Notes under the pieces: model-generated
The model's database searches: none
What the model was told of the DNA's origin: nothing
What the model saw: only the letters and a program-made list of their open reading frames with translations
Origin: Duganella sp. OV510
GTDB lineage: Bacteria > Pseudomonadota > Gammaproteobacteria > Burkholderiales > Burkholderiaceae_D
Assembly (NCBI RefSeq): GCF_900100205.1
Contig: NZ_FNEQ01000005.1
Location: 62,001 to 126,000, forward strand
Direction of reading: 5' to 3'
DNA length: 64,000 nucleotides
Shown: positions 17,094-24,896 of the stretch, in pieces
How the letters are laid out: every line of letters starts with the position of its first letter
Position numbering within the stretch: position 1 is the first letter of the stretch
Position numbers and translations under genes: made by a program

Positions 17094-18704
17094 TTAAATC
17101 ACTTTGAAGCCGTGTGTGCCGTCTTTTTCTAACTGCGCCACCAGTCCATACTCCCAATCGAGGTAGGCCTGCATGGCTTCGGTCCGGTTATCCGTGCCCT
17201 CGTAAGGACGACGATAACGGTCGATCAGCGGCGACGCCAATCGCGTGGCGCCAGCTTCCAGCGGCTGGCCGGCGGCGGTCCATGCATCCGTTCCGCCGCT
17301 CAGCACCAGTATCGGCAGCGCGGTCAGCAAGCGCAGATCTGCCGCCGCGTACTGCGCCACTAGGCTGCTGCCGCAGGTCAGCACATAGCGCTCCACGCCG
17401 TCCGGCAATTGCTTCAGCGCCGACGCCAACTGCGAGCGTAGCGCAAACCAGGTGCCTGGAATATGCCGCTTCTGATAACTGACGCCAGAGCTGAAGTCCA
17501 GCAGGCCGACCTGCTGCGGCGCAGCAGCCAGCCACGCCGCAAGCGTCTCTGGATTGACCTCGTCCACAGGCGGCGGTGGTGGCAGCTCGTCCCGCAACGC
17601 GCCGGCAACGCTGAAATCCTCTGCCTGCAGGCCATCGACCACGTAGACATCGTTGTTCATCTGCTTGAGCCAGTGCGCAGTGAGGTTGGCGCGCACGCCA
17701 TCGCTGTCGGCCAGCACGATCCGCGCGCCACGCACCGGCGCAAACTGTTCGGTTTCCTGCACCAGTTGCCCACCCGGCGCCGATCGGAAATGCGGCAGGT
17801 GGCCGTCGCCGTATTCGGCGGGACTGCGGACATCGAAGAAGTAGTTGGTACGCAGGCGGTCCACGTGCAACTCGTCCAGCTGCGCGCGTGCCAGGCGCTT
17901 GACGCCGGCGCGGTCCGCCAACGCGCGCGCATCCTGTTCCGCCGTCTGCCGGTTGGTTTCCGACGCCGCTGGATAACTGCGCGTCTGGCCGTGTTGCAGC
18001 TGCTGTCCGGCCAGCGTCCAGCCGATCGTTCCATTACGTAGCGCCGATATGGGATTCGGCACGCCGGCGTTGATCAGCGACTGGGTGCCGATGATACTGC
18101 GCGTGCGCCCGGCGCAGTTGACGATGATACGGGTGGAGGGATCAGGCGCCAGCTCGCGCGCACGCAAGGCCAGCTCCGCACCTGGTACGCTGATGCTGCC
18201 GGGGATGCTCATGGTGTGGTACTCGTCAAAGCGGCGGGCATCGAGGATGACGATGTTCTCACCGCCGTCGATCAGCGCTTGCACCTCGGGCGCCGACAGC
18301 GATGGCGTATGCCGTTCGTGCTCCACCAGTTCGCCGAAGGATTTGCTGGGCACATTCACATCGCGGAACAACTCGCCGCCAGCATCACGCCAGCCGGTCA
18401 CGCCGCCATCCAGCAGCGCTACATTGGTGTAGCCCAGTTGGTGCAACCGCAGCGCCGATGGCAGCGCCAGGCCTTCGCCGTCGTCCAGCACCACGATCTG
18501 CGCATCGCGGCGCGGCAGCCTGGTGTAGGCATCGATCTCGATGCGGCCATACGGGAAGTTGGCGGCAAACAGCGGATGTTCTTGTGCATGCGGATCTTCT
18601 TCGCGCACGTCCAGCAGCGCGATCTCGCGGCCGGCCAGCAGTTCCGCCCTCACCTGTTGATAGCTGCGATACGGGATCTGTGGTGCATATAATACGTTGC
18701 TCAT
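17094..18704 (-). CDS. Four-domain rhodanese-like sulfurtransferase
   Basis: A 536-residue cytoplasmic protein made of four rhodanese domains (roughly 12-110, 135-235, 275-380, 400-510). Domain 2 has an active-site-like cysteine loop (NCAGRTRS) and domain 4 has TCGSSLVA. Domain 1 (DDGEG) and domain 3 (DSDGV) lack the cysteine and may be structural. GGAGGT precedes the ATG at 18704, so the extended frame to 18821 is rejected. It diverges from a sulfonate-type binding protein gene, which suggests a role in sulfane sulfur handling from organosulfur compounds (inference). There is no signal peptide. Confidence 0.9.
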   Translation of the reverse strand: MSNVLYAPQIPYRSYQQVRAELLAGREIALLDVREEDPHAQEHPLFAANFPYGRIEIDAYTRLPRRDAQIVVLDDGEGLALPSALRLHQLGYTNVALLDGGVTGWRDAGGELFRDVNVPSKSFGELVEHERHTPSLSAPEVQALIDGGENIVILDARRFDEYHTMSIPGSISVPGAELALRARELAPDPSTRIIVNCAGRTRSIIGTQSLINAGVPNPISALRNGTIGWTLAGQQLQHGQTRSYPAASETNRQTAEQDARALADRAGVKRLARAQLDELHVDRLRTNYFFDVRSPAEYGDGHLPHFRSAPGGQLVQETEQFAPVRGARIVLADSDGVRANLTAHWLKQMNNDVYVVDGLQAEDFSVAGALRDELPPPPPVDEVNPETLAAWLAAAPQQVGLLDFSSGVSYQKRHIPGTWFALRSQLASALKQLPDGVERYVLTCGSSLVAQYAAADLRLLTALPILVLSGGTDAWTAAGQPLEAGATRLASPLIDRYRRPYEGTDNRTEAMQAYLDWEYGLVAQLEKDGTHGFKVI

Positions 18705-18850
18705 TGTGTTACCTCCAGCTGGCAGATTAACACGCAATATCCGGCGGGGGCGCTTATCCGCTGGCGCTATATTCAAAGTCGAAACCATTCGTTCCCCGAT
18801 CGGCCGGCAGCGTCGTACCATCGAAAGATAACCATCTTCCGGAGCCGATT

Positions 18851-19789
18851 ATGCAACGACGTACCTTGCTGTCCTTGTTGTCCCTGCTGCCGTTTGCGAG
18901 CTACGCGCAGAAGGCGCCGTCCACGCTGCGCATCGGCTACCAGAAATCCTCGACGCTGCTGACGGTGCTGAAAGTGCGCGGCCAGCTGGAACAGGACCTG
19001 GCGCCGCTCGGCGTGAAGGTGACCTGGCATGAATTCTCCAGCGGCCTGCCCTTGCTGGAAGCCCTGAACGTCGGCGGCGTGGACTTGAGCGCGGATGTGG
19101 CGGACACCGTGCCGGTGTTCGCGCAGGCGGCCGGCGCCAGGCTGACCTACTTCGCACAGGAGTCGCCTTCTCCTTCGGCGCAGGCAATCGTGGTGCGCGC
19201 CGATTCGCCGATCAACAGCATCGCCGACCTGAAAGGGAAAAAGATTGCGGTAACCAAGGCCGCCGGCAGCCATTACCTGCTGATCGCGGCGCTGGACAAG
19301 GCCGGCCTGCGCTTCAAGGATATCGAACCCGCCTACCTGACGCCTGCCGACGGCCGTGCAGCGTTTGAACGCGGCGCGGTTGCCGCCTGGGTGACGTGGG
19401 ACCCATACCTGGCCGGCGTGCAGCGCCAGTCGCAGGTGCGCATTCTGGCCGATGGCCGCAGCATTGCCGACTACCAGCGCTACTATCTCGCATCGACCGC
19501 CTATGCGGAGGCACATCCGGAGGTGCTGCCGGTGGTGTTTGAAGCGCTGCGCAAGGCCGGCAAATGGGTCAAGCAATCGCCCAGGGAAGCGGCCGAGCTG
19601 CTGGCGCCCGCCTGGGGTCTGGATGCAGCGACAGTGGAACTGGCCAACAGCCGCCGCAGCTACGAAGTACGGCAGGTGGTCAAGGACGCGCTGGGCGAAC
19701 AGCAGCGCATTGCCGACGCGTTCTATGGCGAGGGCCTGCTGCCGCGAAAACTCGACGCCACCGCCGTTCCGCTCTGGCGGCTGCGTTAG
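18851..19789 (+). CDS. Sulfonate/nitrate-type ABC substrate-binding protein
   Basis: A 312-residue periplasmic binding protein of the SsuA/TauA type, with signal peptide MQRRTLLSLLSLLPFASYA. The start RIGYQKSSTLLTVLK and the phrases SGLPLLEALNVGGVDLSADVADTVP (read in two halves), LKGKKIAVTKAAGSHYLL and WVTWDPYLAGVQ are typical of aliphatic sulfonate binders. GGAG lies upstream. No permease or ATPase gene is adjacent, so it is an orphan that must borrow a transporter from elsewhere. The divergent rhodanese supports sulfur substrates. Confidence 0.9.
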   Translation: MQRRTLLSLLSLLPFASYAQKAPSTLRIGYQKSSTLLTVLKVRGQLEQDLAPLGVKVTWHEFSSGLPLLEALNVGGVDLSADVADTVPVFAQAAGARLTYFAQESPSPSAQAIVVRADSPINSIADLKGKKIAVTKAAGSHYLLIAALDKAGLRFKDIEPAYLTPADGRAAFERGAVAAWVTWDPYLAGVQRQSQVRILADGRSIADYQRYYLASTAYAEAHPEVLPVVFEALRKAGKWVKQSPREAAELLAPAWGLDAATVELANSRRSYEVRQVVKDALGEQQRIADAFYGEGLLPRKLDATAVPLWRLR

Positions 19790-20574
19790 GCCAGCGTCGG
19801 ATAGCCAGCGCGTACCGCGTCGGCTTCGAGACGCTGGATGCGCTGATAGTCCTCATCGCTGCGATGCTGGAAAGCCTTGATGTGCAAGGCGTTCATATGG
19901 GCGCGCAGCGGCGCGGACGGCACCAGCAAAGCCTGGCGCAGGCGCTCCTGCTGTGCCGCCGGCACTGTCTGCGCGGTCACCAGCGGTAGCCCTGGGGACG
20001 ATGCCGAATACTGCAAGATCCTGATCCCCGGCACGCTGTCCGGCGACTCCTCGCGCAAATAGCCGAGGGTGACGCAGTCGATGGCGGCGATATCCGCCTC
20101 CCCTTCGCGCACCGCGCGCAGGCTGGCCACATGGCTGCCGGTCCATTTCACCTTGCCGAAGAAGCGGCCGTCACGCGCCAGCGGCGCCACCGCATGCCGC
20201 AGCACATTGGCGCCGCTATTCGACGCGGGATCGTTGGCGGCGGCGGTCAGCCCGCGCGCATCGGCCAGTGTGGCGACGCCATCGACCGCGCGTGTGATGA
20301 TCGCGCTGGAATAGTCGCTGCCAGCGCAGCCAGGAAAGTCAAACGCCGGCGTGGCCAGCAGCGTGACCACACCGCGCAGGAAAGATACATACGGATAGCC
20401 GCAGGTCTGGCCAAGCAACAGGTCTGGCCGCTTCCACAGCGCGGGCAAAGCCGGCTCACGCACCAACGCAGCCTGCTCGCCAACGCCGGCATCAGCCAGC
20501 ACGCGGGCCAGCAGGGCTTCATATTCCCGCTGCAGGCGCGGCGAGACGTTGTACATCGGTAGTGAAACGATCAT
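19786..20574 (-). CDS. PhnD-like phosphate/phosphonate-binding family protein without signal peptide
   Basis: A 262-residue protein of the PhnD/phosphonate-binding superfamily (PBP type 2 fold). Telling segments are LLLGQTCGYPYV, DYSSAIITR, LRGLTAAANDPASNSG-like LTAAANDPASNSGANVLRH, TGSHVASLRAVREGEADIAAIDCVT and HIKAFQHRSDEDYQRI. The N-terminus MIVSLPMYNVSP is already the first strand of the fold and has no signal peptide, so the protein may be cytoplasmic. The start codon overlaps the desaturase stop (ATGA), so the two are translationally coupled. The 3' end shares 4 nt with the convergent sulfonate-binding gene. Confidence 0.82.
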   Translation of the reverse strand: MIVSLPMYNVSPRLQREYEALLARVLADAGVGEQAALVREPALPALWKRPDLLLGQTCGYPYVSFLRGVVTLLATPAFDFPGCAGSDYSSAIITRAVDGVATLADARGLTAAANDPASNSGANVLRHAVAPLARDGRFFGKVKWTGSHVASLRAVREGEADIAAIDCVTLGYLREESPDSVPGIRILQYSASSPGLPLVTAQTVPAAQQERLRQALLVPSAPLRAHMNALHIKAFQHRSDEDYQRIQRLEADAVRAGYPTLA

Positions 20575-21515
20575 GGCATGCGGGGATGGACCGGTGCGTC
20601 GATGGGGCGGAAACCGTAGCGGCGCATCAGTGCTCCGTAACCGTCGATCTGAAAGCCGCCGCTGCGCACATTATAAGCGTCGCGCCGGCCGCGATACACA
20701 CGCGGCAGCAGATACCAGGGCAGCGATGGCAGATCGTGATGCACCAGGTGCAGGTTGTTATTCAGGTACAGCAGCCGAAACACAAAGCCGGCATCGTTCA
20801 GCACGATGCGCTGCTTGTGGTCTTCGGCCGGGCGGTGCTCGTAATAGGAACGTATCATCGCCAGCGATTGCGCCGGATACGAAATCCCCAGCAGATACCA
20901 CAGCGCGGAAACGCCGAACGCGCTCTCCACCCACCACAGCAGCGCGGCCAGCGTCAGCAGGTGGCGCAGCCATACGCCGGCATCGCGCCAGTCGCCACGC
21001 AACAGCTTGCGCAAAGCGCCGCCCCAGGTGGTGGTGATCGCCAGCGCCGGGCCAAGCACTATGCGGCCCCAGAAGGTTTTATTCAGCCAGCGTACACCAC
21101 GCATCAGGCGGCCGGCGGCGGCCCACTCGGCTGGCGACACATAGGTGCTCTCGGCATCCAGTGCCGGCATGGTCAGATCAAAGTCATTATGGTGGCGCAG
21201 ATGGCTTTCACGGTAAATCTCGTAGGGATACCAAACCGCCAGCGGCGCGTAGCCAAACACCCGGTTCAGCCACGGCCAGGGTGTCGGATGCCCGTGTATC
21301 AGCTCGTGTTGCAGCGACATATACCAGGCGCACCACCACACCATCAACAGCGTGCCGGCGCCGTTCCCCAGCAATGGCCACAGCGACAGCGTGGCCAGCC
21401 AGCCGCCGTAGATGACAAAGATCAAAAGCCAGGTCGGCCACTCGCCCCGCCACAACGGGCGTGCGCGCTCGGCCAATACCTCATGCTGCTGCGCGTCGTC
21501 TATCCAAGCCTGCAT
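20571..21515 (-). CDS. Membrane fatty acid desaturase
   Basis: A 314-residue integral membrane di-iron desaturase. The three histidine boxes are HELIHGHP, HLRHHNDF and HLVHHDLP, set between hydrophobic segments such as WLLIFVIYGGWLATLSLWPL. This is the bacterial FA_desaturase family acting on acyl lipids or carotenoid-like substrates at the inner membrane. GGGAG precedes the ATG at 21515, so the longer frame to 21575 is rejected. It heads a two-gene operon with the PhnD-like gene, an unexpected pairing. Confidence 0.93.
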   Translation of the reverse strand: MQAWIDDAQQHEVLAERARPLWRGEWPTWLLIFVIYGGWLATLSLWPLLGNGAGTLLMVWWCAWYMSLQHELIHGHPTPWPWLNRVFGYAPLAVWYPYEIYRESHLRHHNDFDLTMPALDAESTYVSPAEWAAAGRLMRGVRWLNKTFWGRIVLGPALAITTTWGGALRKLLRGDWRDAGVWLRHLLTLAALLWWVESAFGVSALWYLLGISYPAQSLAMIRSYYEHRPAEDHKQRIVLNDAGFVFRLLYLNNNLHLVHHDLPSLPWYLLPRVYRGRRDAYNVRSGGFQIDGYGALMRRYGFRPIDAPVHPRMP

Positions 21516-21657
21516 AGTTTCTCCCTTGCGGCGAGTATAAGCAGCGCTAACTGGACAGGAAACGAATTTAAACAAGCATGTTTATGCGGATTTCGCGTTC
21601 TTCTGTAGGTGAGACACCGTACAGCCGCAGCAAGGGGCTACGCGCAAAATAAAGTCC

Positions 21658-21864
21658 ATGGATACGCACACTCACAACATCAAACCGCGCAAATACCACC
21701 CTGCCGCCTATGCGATGCACAGGCAGATGGTGGCGGTACGCAGGACGATTTCGGCAGCGACGGTGGAAGAGTCGCAAGCGGCGGCGCGCTGGGCGCAGGC
21801 GTGGTATCAGCTGGTGCAGCGCAAGCTGGATCAACTCCAGCATGCGCCGCGCTACTTACATTAG
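21658..21864 (+). CDS. Small hypothetical protein
   Basis: A 68-residue, basic, mostly helical product beginning MDTHTHNIKPRKYHPAAYAM and containing an Ala/Gln-rich helix (VEESQAAARWAQAWYQLVQRKLDQL). I do not recognise a family. It is kept because its stop codon meets the convergent Crp/Fnr stop in a 4-nt overlap, a spacing also seen at other convergent gene pairs here, and its composition is protein-like. The ribosome site is weak (AAAATAAAG). Confidence 0.5.
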   Translation: MDTHTHNIKPRKYHPAAYAMHRQMVAVRRTISAATVEESQAAARWAQAWYQLVQRKLDQLQHAPRYLH

Positions 21865-22604
21865 GCTGGGGAGTAGCAACCGCCGGCGCGGCGTTCCATG
21901 CCATGACGGTCGATGACGGTGACGGTGCCGCGGCGGTATTCGATCAAGCCTTCTTCCTGCAGCTTGCCGGCGCAGCAGGTGATGGATTCGCGGCGCACGC
22001 CCAGCATGTTGGCGATCATCTCCTGGGTCACTTTCAGTTCGTTGGACAGCGAGCGGTCCAGGCGTTCCAGCAGCCAGCGGCACAGACGCTGTTCGATGCT
22101 GCCGTGACGGACACCGGCCACGGTTTGGGCCAGCTGCGCAAACAGGGCGCTGGTGTGGCGCATCAGTTGCTGCGCCAGCGCGCCGCCGCTGAAGAAGGCC
22201 TGGCGCAGTACCGAGGCCTTGATGCGGTAACCGTAGCCGGCGGTCTGTACCACGGCGCAGCAGTTGGCGCGCTCGCTTTCATACATCGAGACACCGACCA
22301 CGCCTTCGCGACCAACCACGGCCACTTCCGCAGCGCCGCCGTCTTCGGTCACATATTGCAGCGAGACGATGGCGTTGGTTGGGAAGTAGGCGTATTCCAT
22401 GACCTCACCAGTATCGAACAGGTGCTTGCCTGCTTCGAGTGGCACCAGGTCCAGGTGCACGAAGAGGTCCAGCAGCTCCTCGCGGGACAGCCCACGCAGC
22501 AATTCATTTTGCTGGGCGCCGATCAGGCTGACGGCCGGTGCAGCGCTTTGCTGCATGGCGCGTGGGATGCTGGCGGATACGGAAGTCTGGTTAGCTGCGT
22601 ACAT
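21861..22604 (-). CDS. Crp/Fnr-family transcriptional regulator
   Basis: A 247-residue regulator. A cyclic-nucleotide-type beta-barrel spans about 30-140 (LEAGKHLFDTGEVMEYAYFP; VVGREGVVGVSMYE), and a winged helix about 170-235 (VTQEMIANMLGVRRESIT). It lacks the N-terminal cysteine cluster of oxygen-sensing Fnr, and the barrel does not show the cAMP-binding arginine signature, so the signal is unknown. Two adjacent cysteines (ITCCAGKL) sit in the recognition helix where relatives usually have small residues, an oddity that might give redox control. GAGG supports the start at 22604. A TATAAT promoter lies at 22667-22672. Confidence 0.92.
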   Translation of the reverse strand: MYAANQTSVSASIPRAMQQSAAPAVSLIGAQQNELLRGLSREELLDLFVHLDLVPLEAGKHLFDTGEVMEYAYFPTNAIVSLQYVTEDGGAAEVAVVGREGVVGVSMYESERANCCAVVQTAGYGYRIKASVLRQAFFSGGALAQQLMRHTSALFAQLAQTVAGVRHGSIEQRLCRWLLERLDRSLSNELKVTQEMIANMLGVRRESITCCAGKLQEEGLIEYRRGTVTVIDRHGMERRAGGCYSPA

Positions 22605-22666
22605 GGTGTACCTCATCTGTTGTATGTGTTGGATGATTAACACTATAGCCGCGCTATGTTCGGTCG

Positions 22667-22672
22667 ATTATA
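22667..22672 (-). promoter_or_regulatory. Perfect TATAAT -10 element for the Crp/Fnr gene
   Basis: On the minus strand this reads TATAAT; no good -35 hexamer sits 17 bp upstream (TACATA), so activation may be needed. Downstream, in the leader, GTGTT (22626-22630) and AACAC (22639-22643) form an inverted repeat that could be an autoregulatory site. Confidence 0.5.
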
Positions 22673-22716
22673 GGAGCACTGACACGCCATATGTAGGTTG
22701 GGAACATAAGCTGTTG

Positions 22717-23586
22717 TCAGCCTGATCCTACGAACTTCCTCGTCCACAGGAGGGTGCGCTCCAGGCGCGGAAGGTGGATACGCCCCGGTTTGGGCAGCGC
22801 CAGCGTGGCCGGAGGCTGCAATAGCAAAGCAGGGAAATTGATGCCGGCACGGGCGGCGTGCAGCAACGAGAGGTCAAAGCCGGCGCGCAAGCCAAGGATG
22901 GCATAGCTGTCGCGCGCCGGGTTGTAGCGCAACGCCAGATGGCCGGCGCCGCTGTAGTGGCAGGCGGCGGCCAGCCGTTCGACATAGTCACGCACGCGCA
23001 CACTGGCATAAAACCGCAGCGCTCCGCTCCGGCCATGGCGAAATATCGAACAGGCCAGCACCTGCCCTTCCCTCGCCAGGAAGGAAGCACCGACCGCCAG
23101 GCCGGGCATATAGGATTGGGCCAGTACGGGATAGGTGCGCCAGCACGCCACACTGCCGGGATGGTGGTGCAGTCGCGCGCGACGCCCGCCATGCTGCGTC
23201 AGCGGCCGGGTGACGATGGGATAGACCAGCGACTGTTCGCGCAATTGCACCGCGCTATCAGCCCGCATGCTGTCGGGCGCAGGCAGGCCGATAGCATGCA
23301 GCAAGCGGACCAGGTTCCATGGGTCGTGCAGCGTGGCGATCAATGGCGGATCAGGCGCCAGGCATGCCGGGAGCTGCGCGCCGGCGAGCAGGATGGCGCT
23401 ATCGCCATCCACCGCCATAATCAGGCCGGGTGCGATGGCAGCAAGGCGCTTCAGCGCGGCGGCCGGCGCATCACGATGCCAGACGAGCGTGTGCGGCAGA
23501 TGGCCGGCGCGGCGCAGGCAGCGCCCCGTCGCCCACGTCAAGGCAGGCGCTGTGCCAAGCACCAATATGGAAGAAGCAACGGCCAT
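22717..23586 (-). CDS. ATP-grasp-like hypothetical protein
   Basis: A 289-residue protein. The N-terminus SSILVLGTAPALTWATGRCLRRAG is a preATP-grasp nucleotide fold. The middle (about 110-250) has the strand order of ATP-grasp enzymes, e.g. YPIVTRPLTQHGG in the lysine-strand position, SYMPGLAVGASFLAREGQVLA and GAGHLALRYNPARDSYAILGLRAGFD in the place of the metal-binding end. The usual catalytic Lys is replaced (TRP) and the Glu-x-Asn pair appears as Leu-Gly-Leu-Arg, so it may be a non-catalytic relative. GGGAGG supports the start. Possible roles such as a peptide or carboxylate ligase are unproven. Confidence 0.62.
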   Translation of the reverse strand: MAVASSILVLGTAPALTWATGRCLRRAGHLPHTLVWHRDAPAAALKRLAAIAPGLIMAVDGDSAILLAGAQLPACLAPDPPLIATLHDPWNLVRLLHAIGLPAPDSMRADSAVQLREQSLVYPIVTRPLTQHGGRRARLHHHPGSVACWRTYPVLAQSYMPGLAVGASFLAREGQVLACSIFRHGRSGALRFYASVRVRDYVERLAAACHYSGAGHLALRYNPARDSYAILGLRAGFDLSLLHAARAGINFPALLLQPPATLALPKPGRIHLPRLERTLLWTRKFVGSG

Positions 23587-23659
23587 GTAAGCCTCCCAGC
23601 AAGAAATGGCGCCACCAGCGTAGCCGGGGCGCCATGTGCATTGCTAGAGGCAGGTCAAA

Positions 23660-23681
23660 CGTGCGCGCCTTCGTGCGCACG
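23660..23681 (-). terminator. Hairpin after the small 81-residue gene
   Basis: CGTGCGC and GCGCACG are perfect 7-bp arms around an 8-nt loop, 11 bp beyond the stop codon at 23693. Only a short GTTTG follows on the minus strand, so intrinsic termination would be weak. Confidence 0.4.
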
Positions 23682-23692
23682 AGGCTATTGTC

Positions 23693-23938
23693 TCAAGACA
23701 TGAACTTGTCGAAGCGTGAGCCTTCTTCGACCAGGCGTTCATCGCGCGAGCGCAAACGGCCTGGGTTGCGCCGGTGTTCCGGCTCGGAAATAACGCGTTT
23801 GATGACGCTTTCCAGCACGCCGCGATGGCTGAGATACTCGGCTGCGCTCTGCGGGCCAAGCCGGTCGGCCCGCTCGATGCCGGCCTCCACGACCTCGGAC
23901 GATTGATAGTCCGGACGGAAAGTTTGCGTGGTAGACAT
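23693..23938 (-). CDS. Small conserved-looking hypothetical protein
   Basis: An 81-residue charged protein (STTQTFRPDYQSSEVVEAG at the start, EEGSRFDKFMS at the end) with a helix around LSHRGVLESVIKRVI. AGGAGG sits at ideal distance from the ATG at 23938, giving strong support that it is translated. No family is recognised. It lies between an ATP-grasp-like gene and an esterase on the same strand but is separated from both by over 75 bp. Confidence 0.6.
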   Translation of the reverse strand: MSTTQTFRPDYQSSEVVEAGIERADRLGPQSAAEYLSHRGVLESVIKRVISEPEHRRNPGRLRSRDERLVEEGSRFDKFMS

Positions 23939-24017
23939 TACTGCCTCCTGAATATGGACAATATCCAATTCTCGGATTCTACCGTGGCAACTGCCGTGCG
24001 GTAACGCACTGTTACAA

Positions 24018-24896
24018 CTAAGGCGCAGGCGAAGGCACACCTTGTGGTATTTGGCCATCGTGCGGAATCAGCCAGCCGCTATCGCTGAGCCAGTCGTGCA
24101 GCCGATCCGGCCAATGCACATCGGAAAGACGCTCCGAACGTTGGCCCATATTGAAGGCATGATCGGTATCAGCGTACAAGTGCAACTCCGCCGACACGCC
24201 GGCACCGATCAGTTGCTGGTACAGCGCCAACGCCGGCGGCATGCAGCACTTGTCGTTCGATCCGGCAACAATAAATGCTGGCGGCGCATTTTGCACCGCT
24301 TTGCCAGGCGATCCCAACGGGCCGGGATAGACCAGCACCTGGAAGTCCGGCCGCGCACTGAGCTTGTCGACCGCATCCAGCTGCGGCGCCGGCGCCGGCT
24401 CGGGATTATCGGCCACCAGCGACACCAGTTCGCCGCCAGCCGAGAAGCCCATTACGCCCAAGCGGTGCGGATCAACGCCATACTCGGCGGCGTGTGCGCG
24501 CACCCAGCGCACGGCGCGGCGCAAGTCGGCGGCGGCATCGTTCTCGATCGAATAACTGGAACCCGGATCGCGCGCCAGCCGATACTTCAGCACAAACGCG
24601 GTGACGCCGACACGGTTGAGCGACTTCGCCGCGACCATGCCCTCGTTCTGGAACACCAGCATCCGGTGGCCACCGCCCGGCACCACGATCACCGCAGCGC
24701 CGTTGGCATGACGCGGATTGGCGCGCACCACCGTCAACGACGGCGCATGCACATTGCTGATGTAAACATTGTCGACCTTCTCCGCTTCGTTGCGGCGCTG
24801 CGCCGAACCGGGCGCACCGTCCGGCCAGATGGCGATCTGCTGCGCGCCGGCCTGTACGCACAGCGCCAGCAGCAGCAATGCAAGCTTATGGCGCAT
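24018..24896 (-). CDS. Secreted alpha/beta hydrolase, acetyl-esterase type
   Basis: A 292-residue esterase with signal peptide MRHKLALLLLALCVQAGAQ. The nucleophile elbow is GFSAGG (Ser152), the oxyanion segment VVPGGGHRM, and the late DTDHAF supplies the catalytic His; an acidic residue lies in the AGSNDKCC segment. This is the family of plant-wall acetyl esterases (BD-FAE/endo-xylanase-like hydrolases). GGGAGG supports the start, which lies 11 nt inside the preceding gene, so it is the last gene of the gntK-gntP operon and probably removes acetyl groups from the same plant polymer. Confidence 0.88.
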   Translation of the reverse strand: MRHKLALLLLALCVQAGAQQIAIWPDGAPGSAQRRNEAEKVDNVYISNVHAPSLTVVRANPRHANGAAVIVVPGGGHRMLVFQNEGMVAAKSLNRVGVTAFVLKYRLARDPGSSYSIENDAAADLRRAVRWVRAHAAEYGVDPHRLGVMGFSAGGELVSLVADNPEPAPAPQLDAVDKLSARPDFQVLVYPGPLGSPGKAVQNAPPAFIVAGSNDKCCMPPALALYQQLIGAGVSAELHLYADTDHAFNMGQRSERLSDVHWPDRLHDWLSDSGWLIPHDGQIPQGVPSPAP

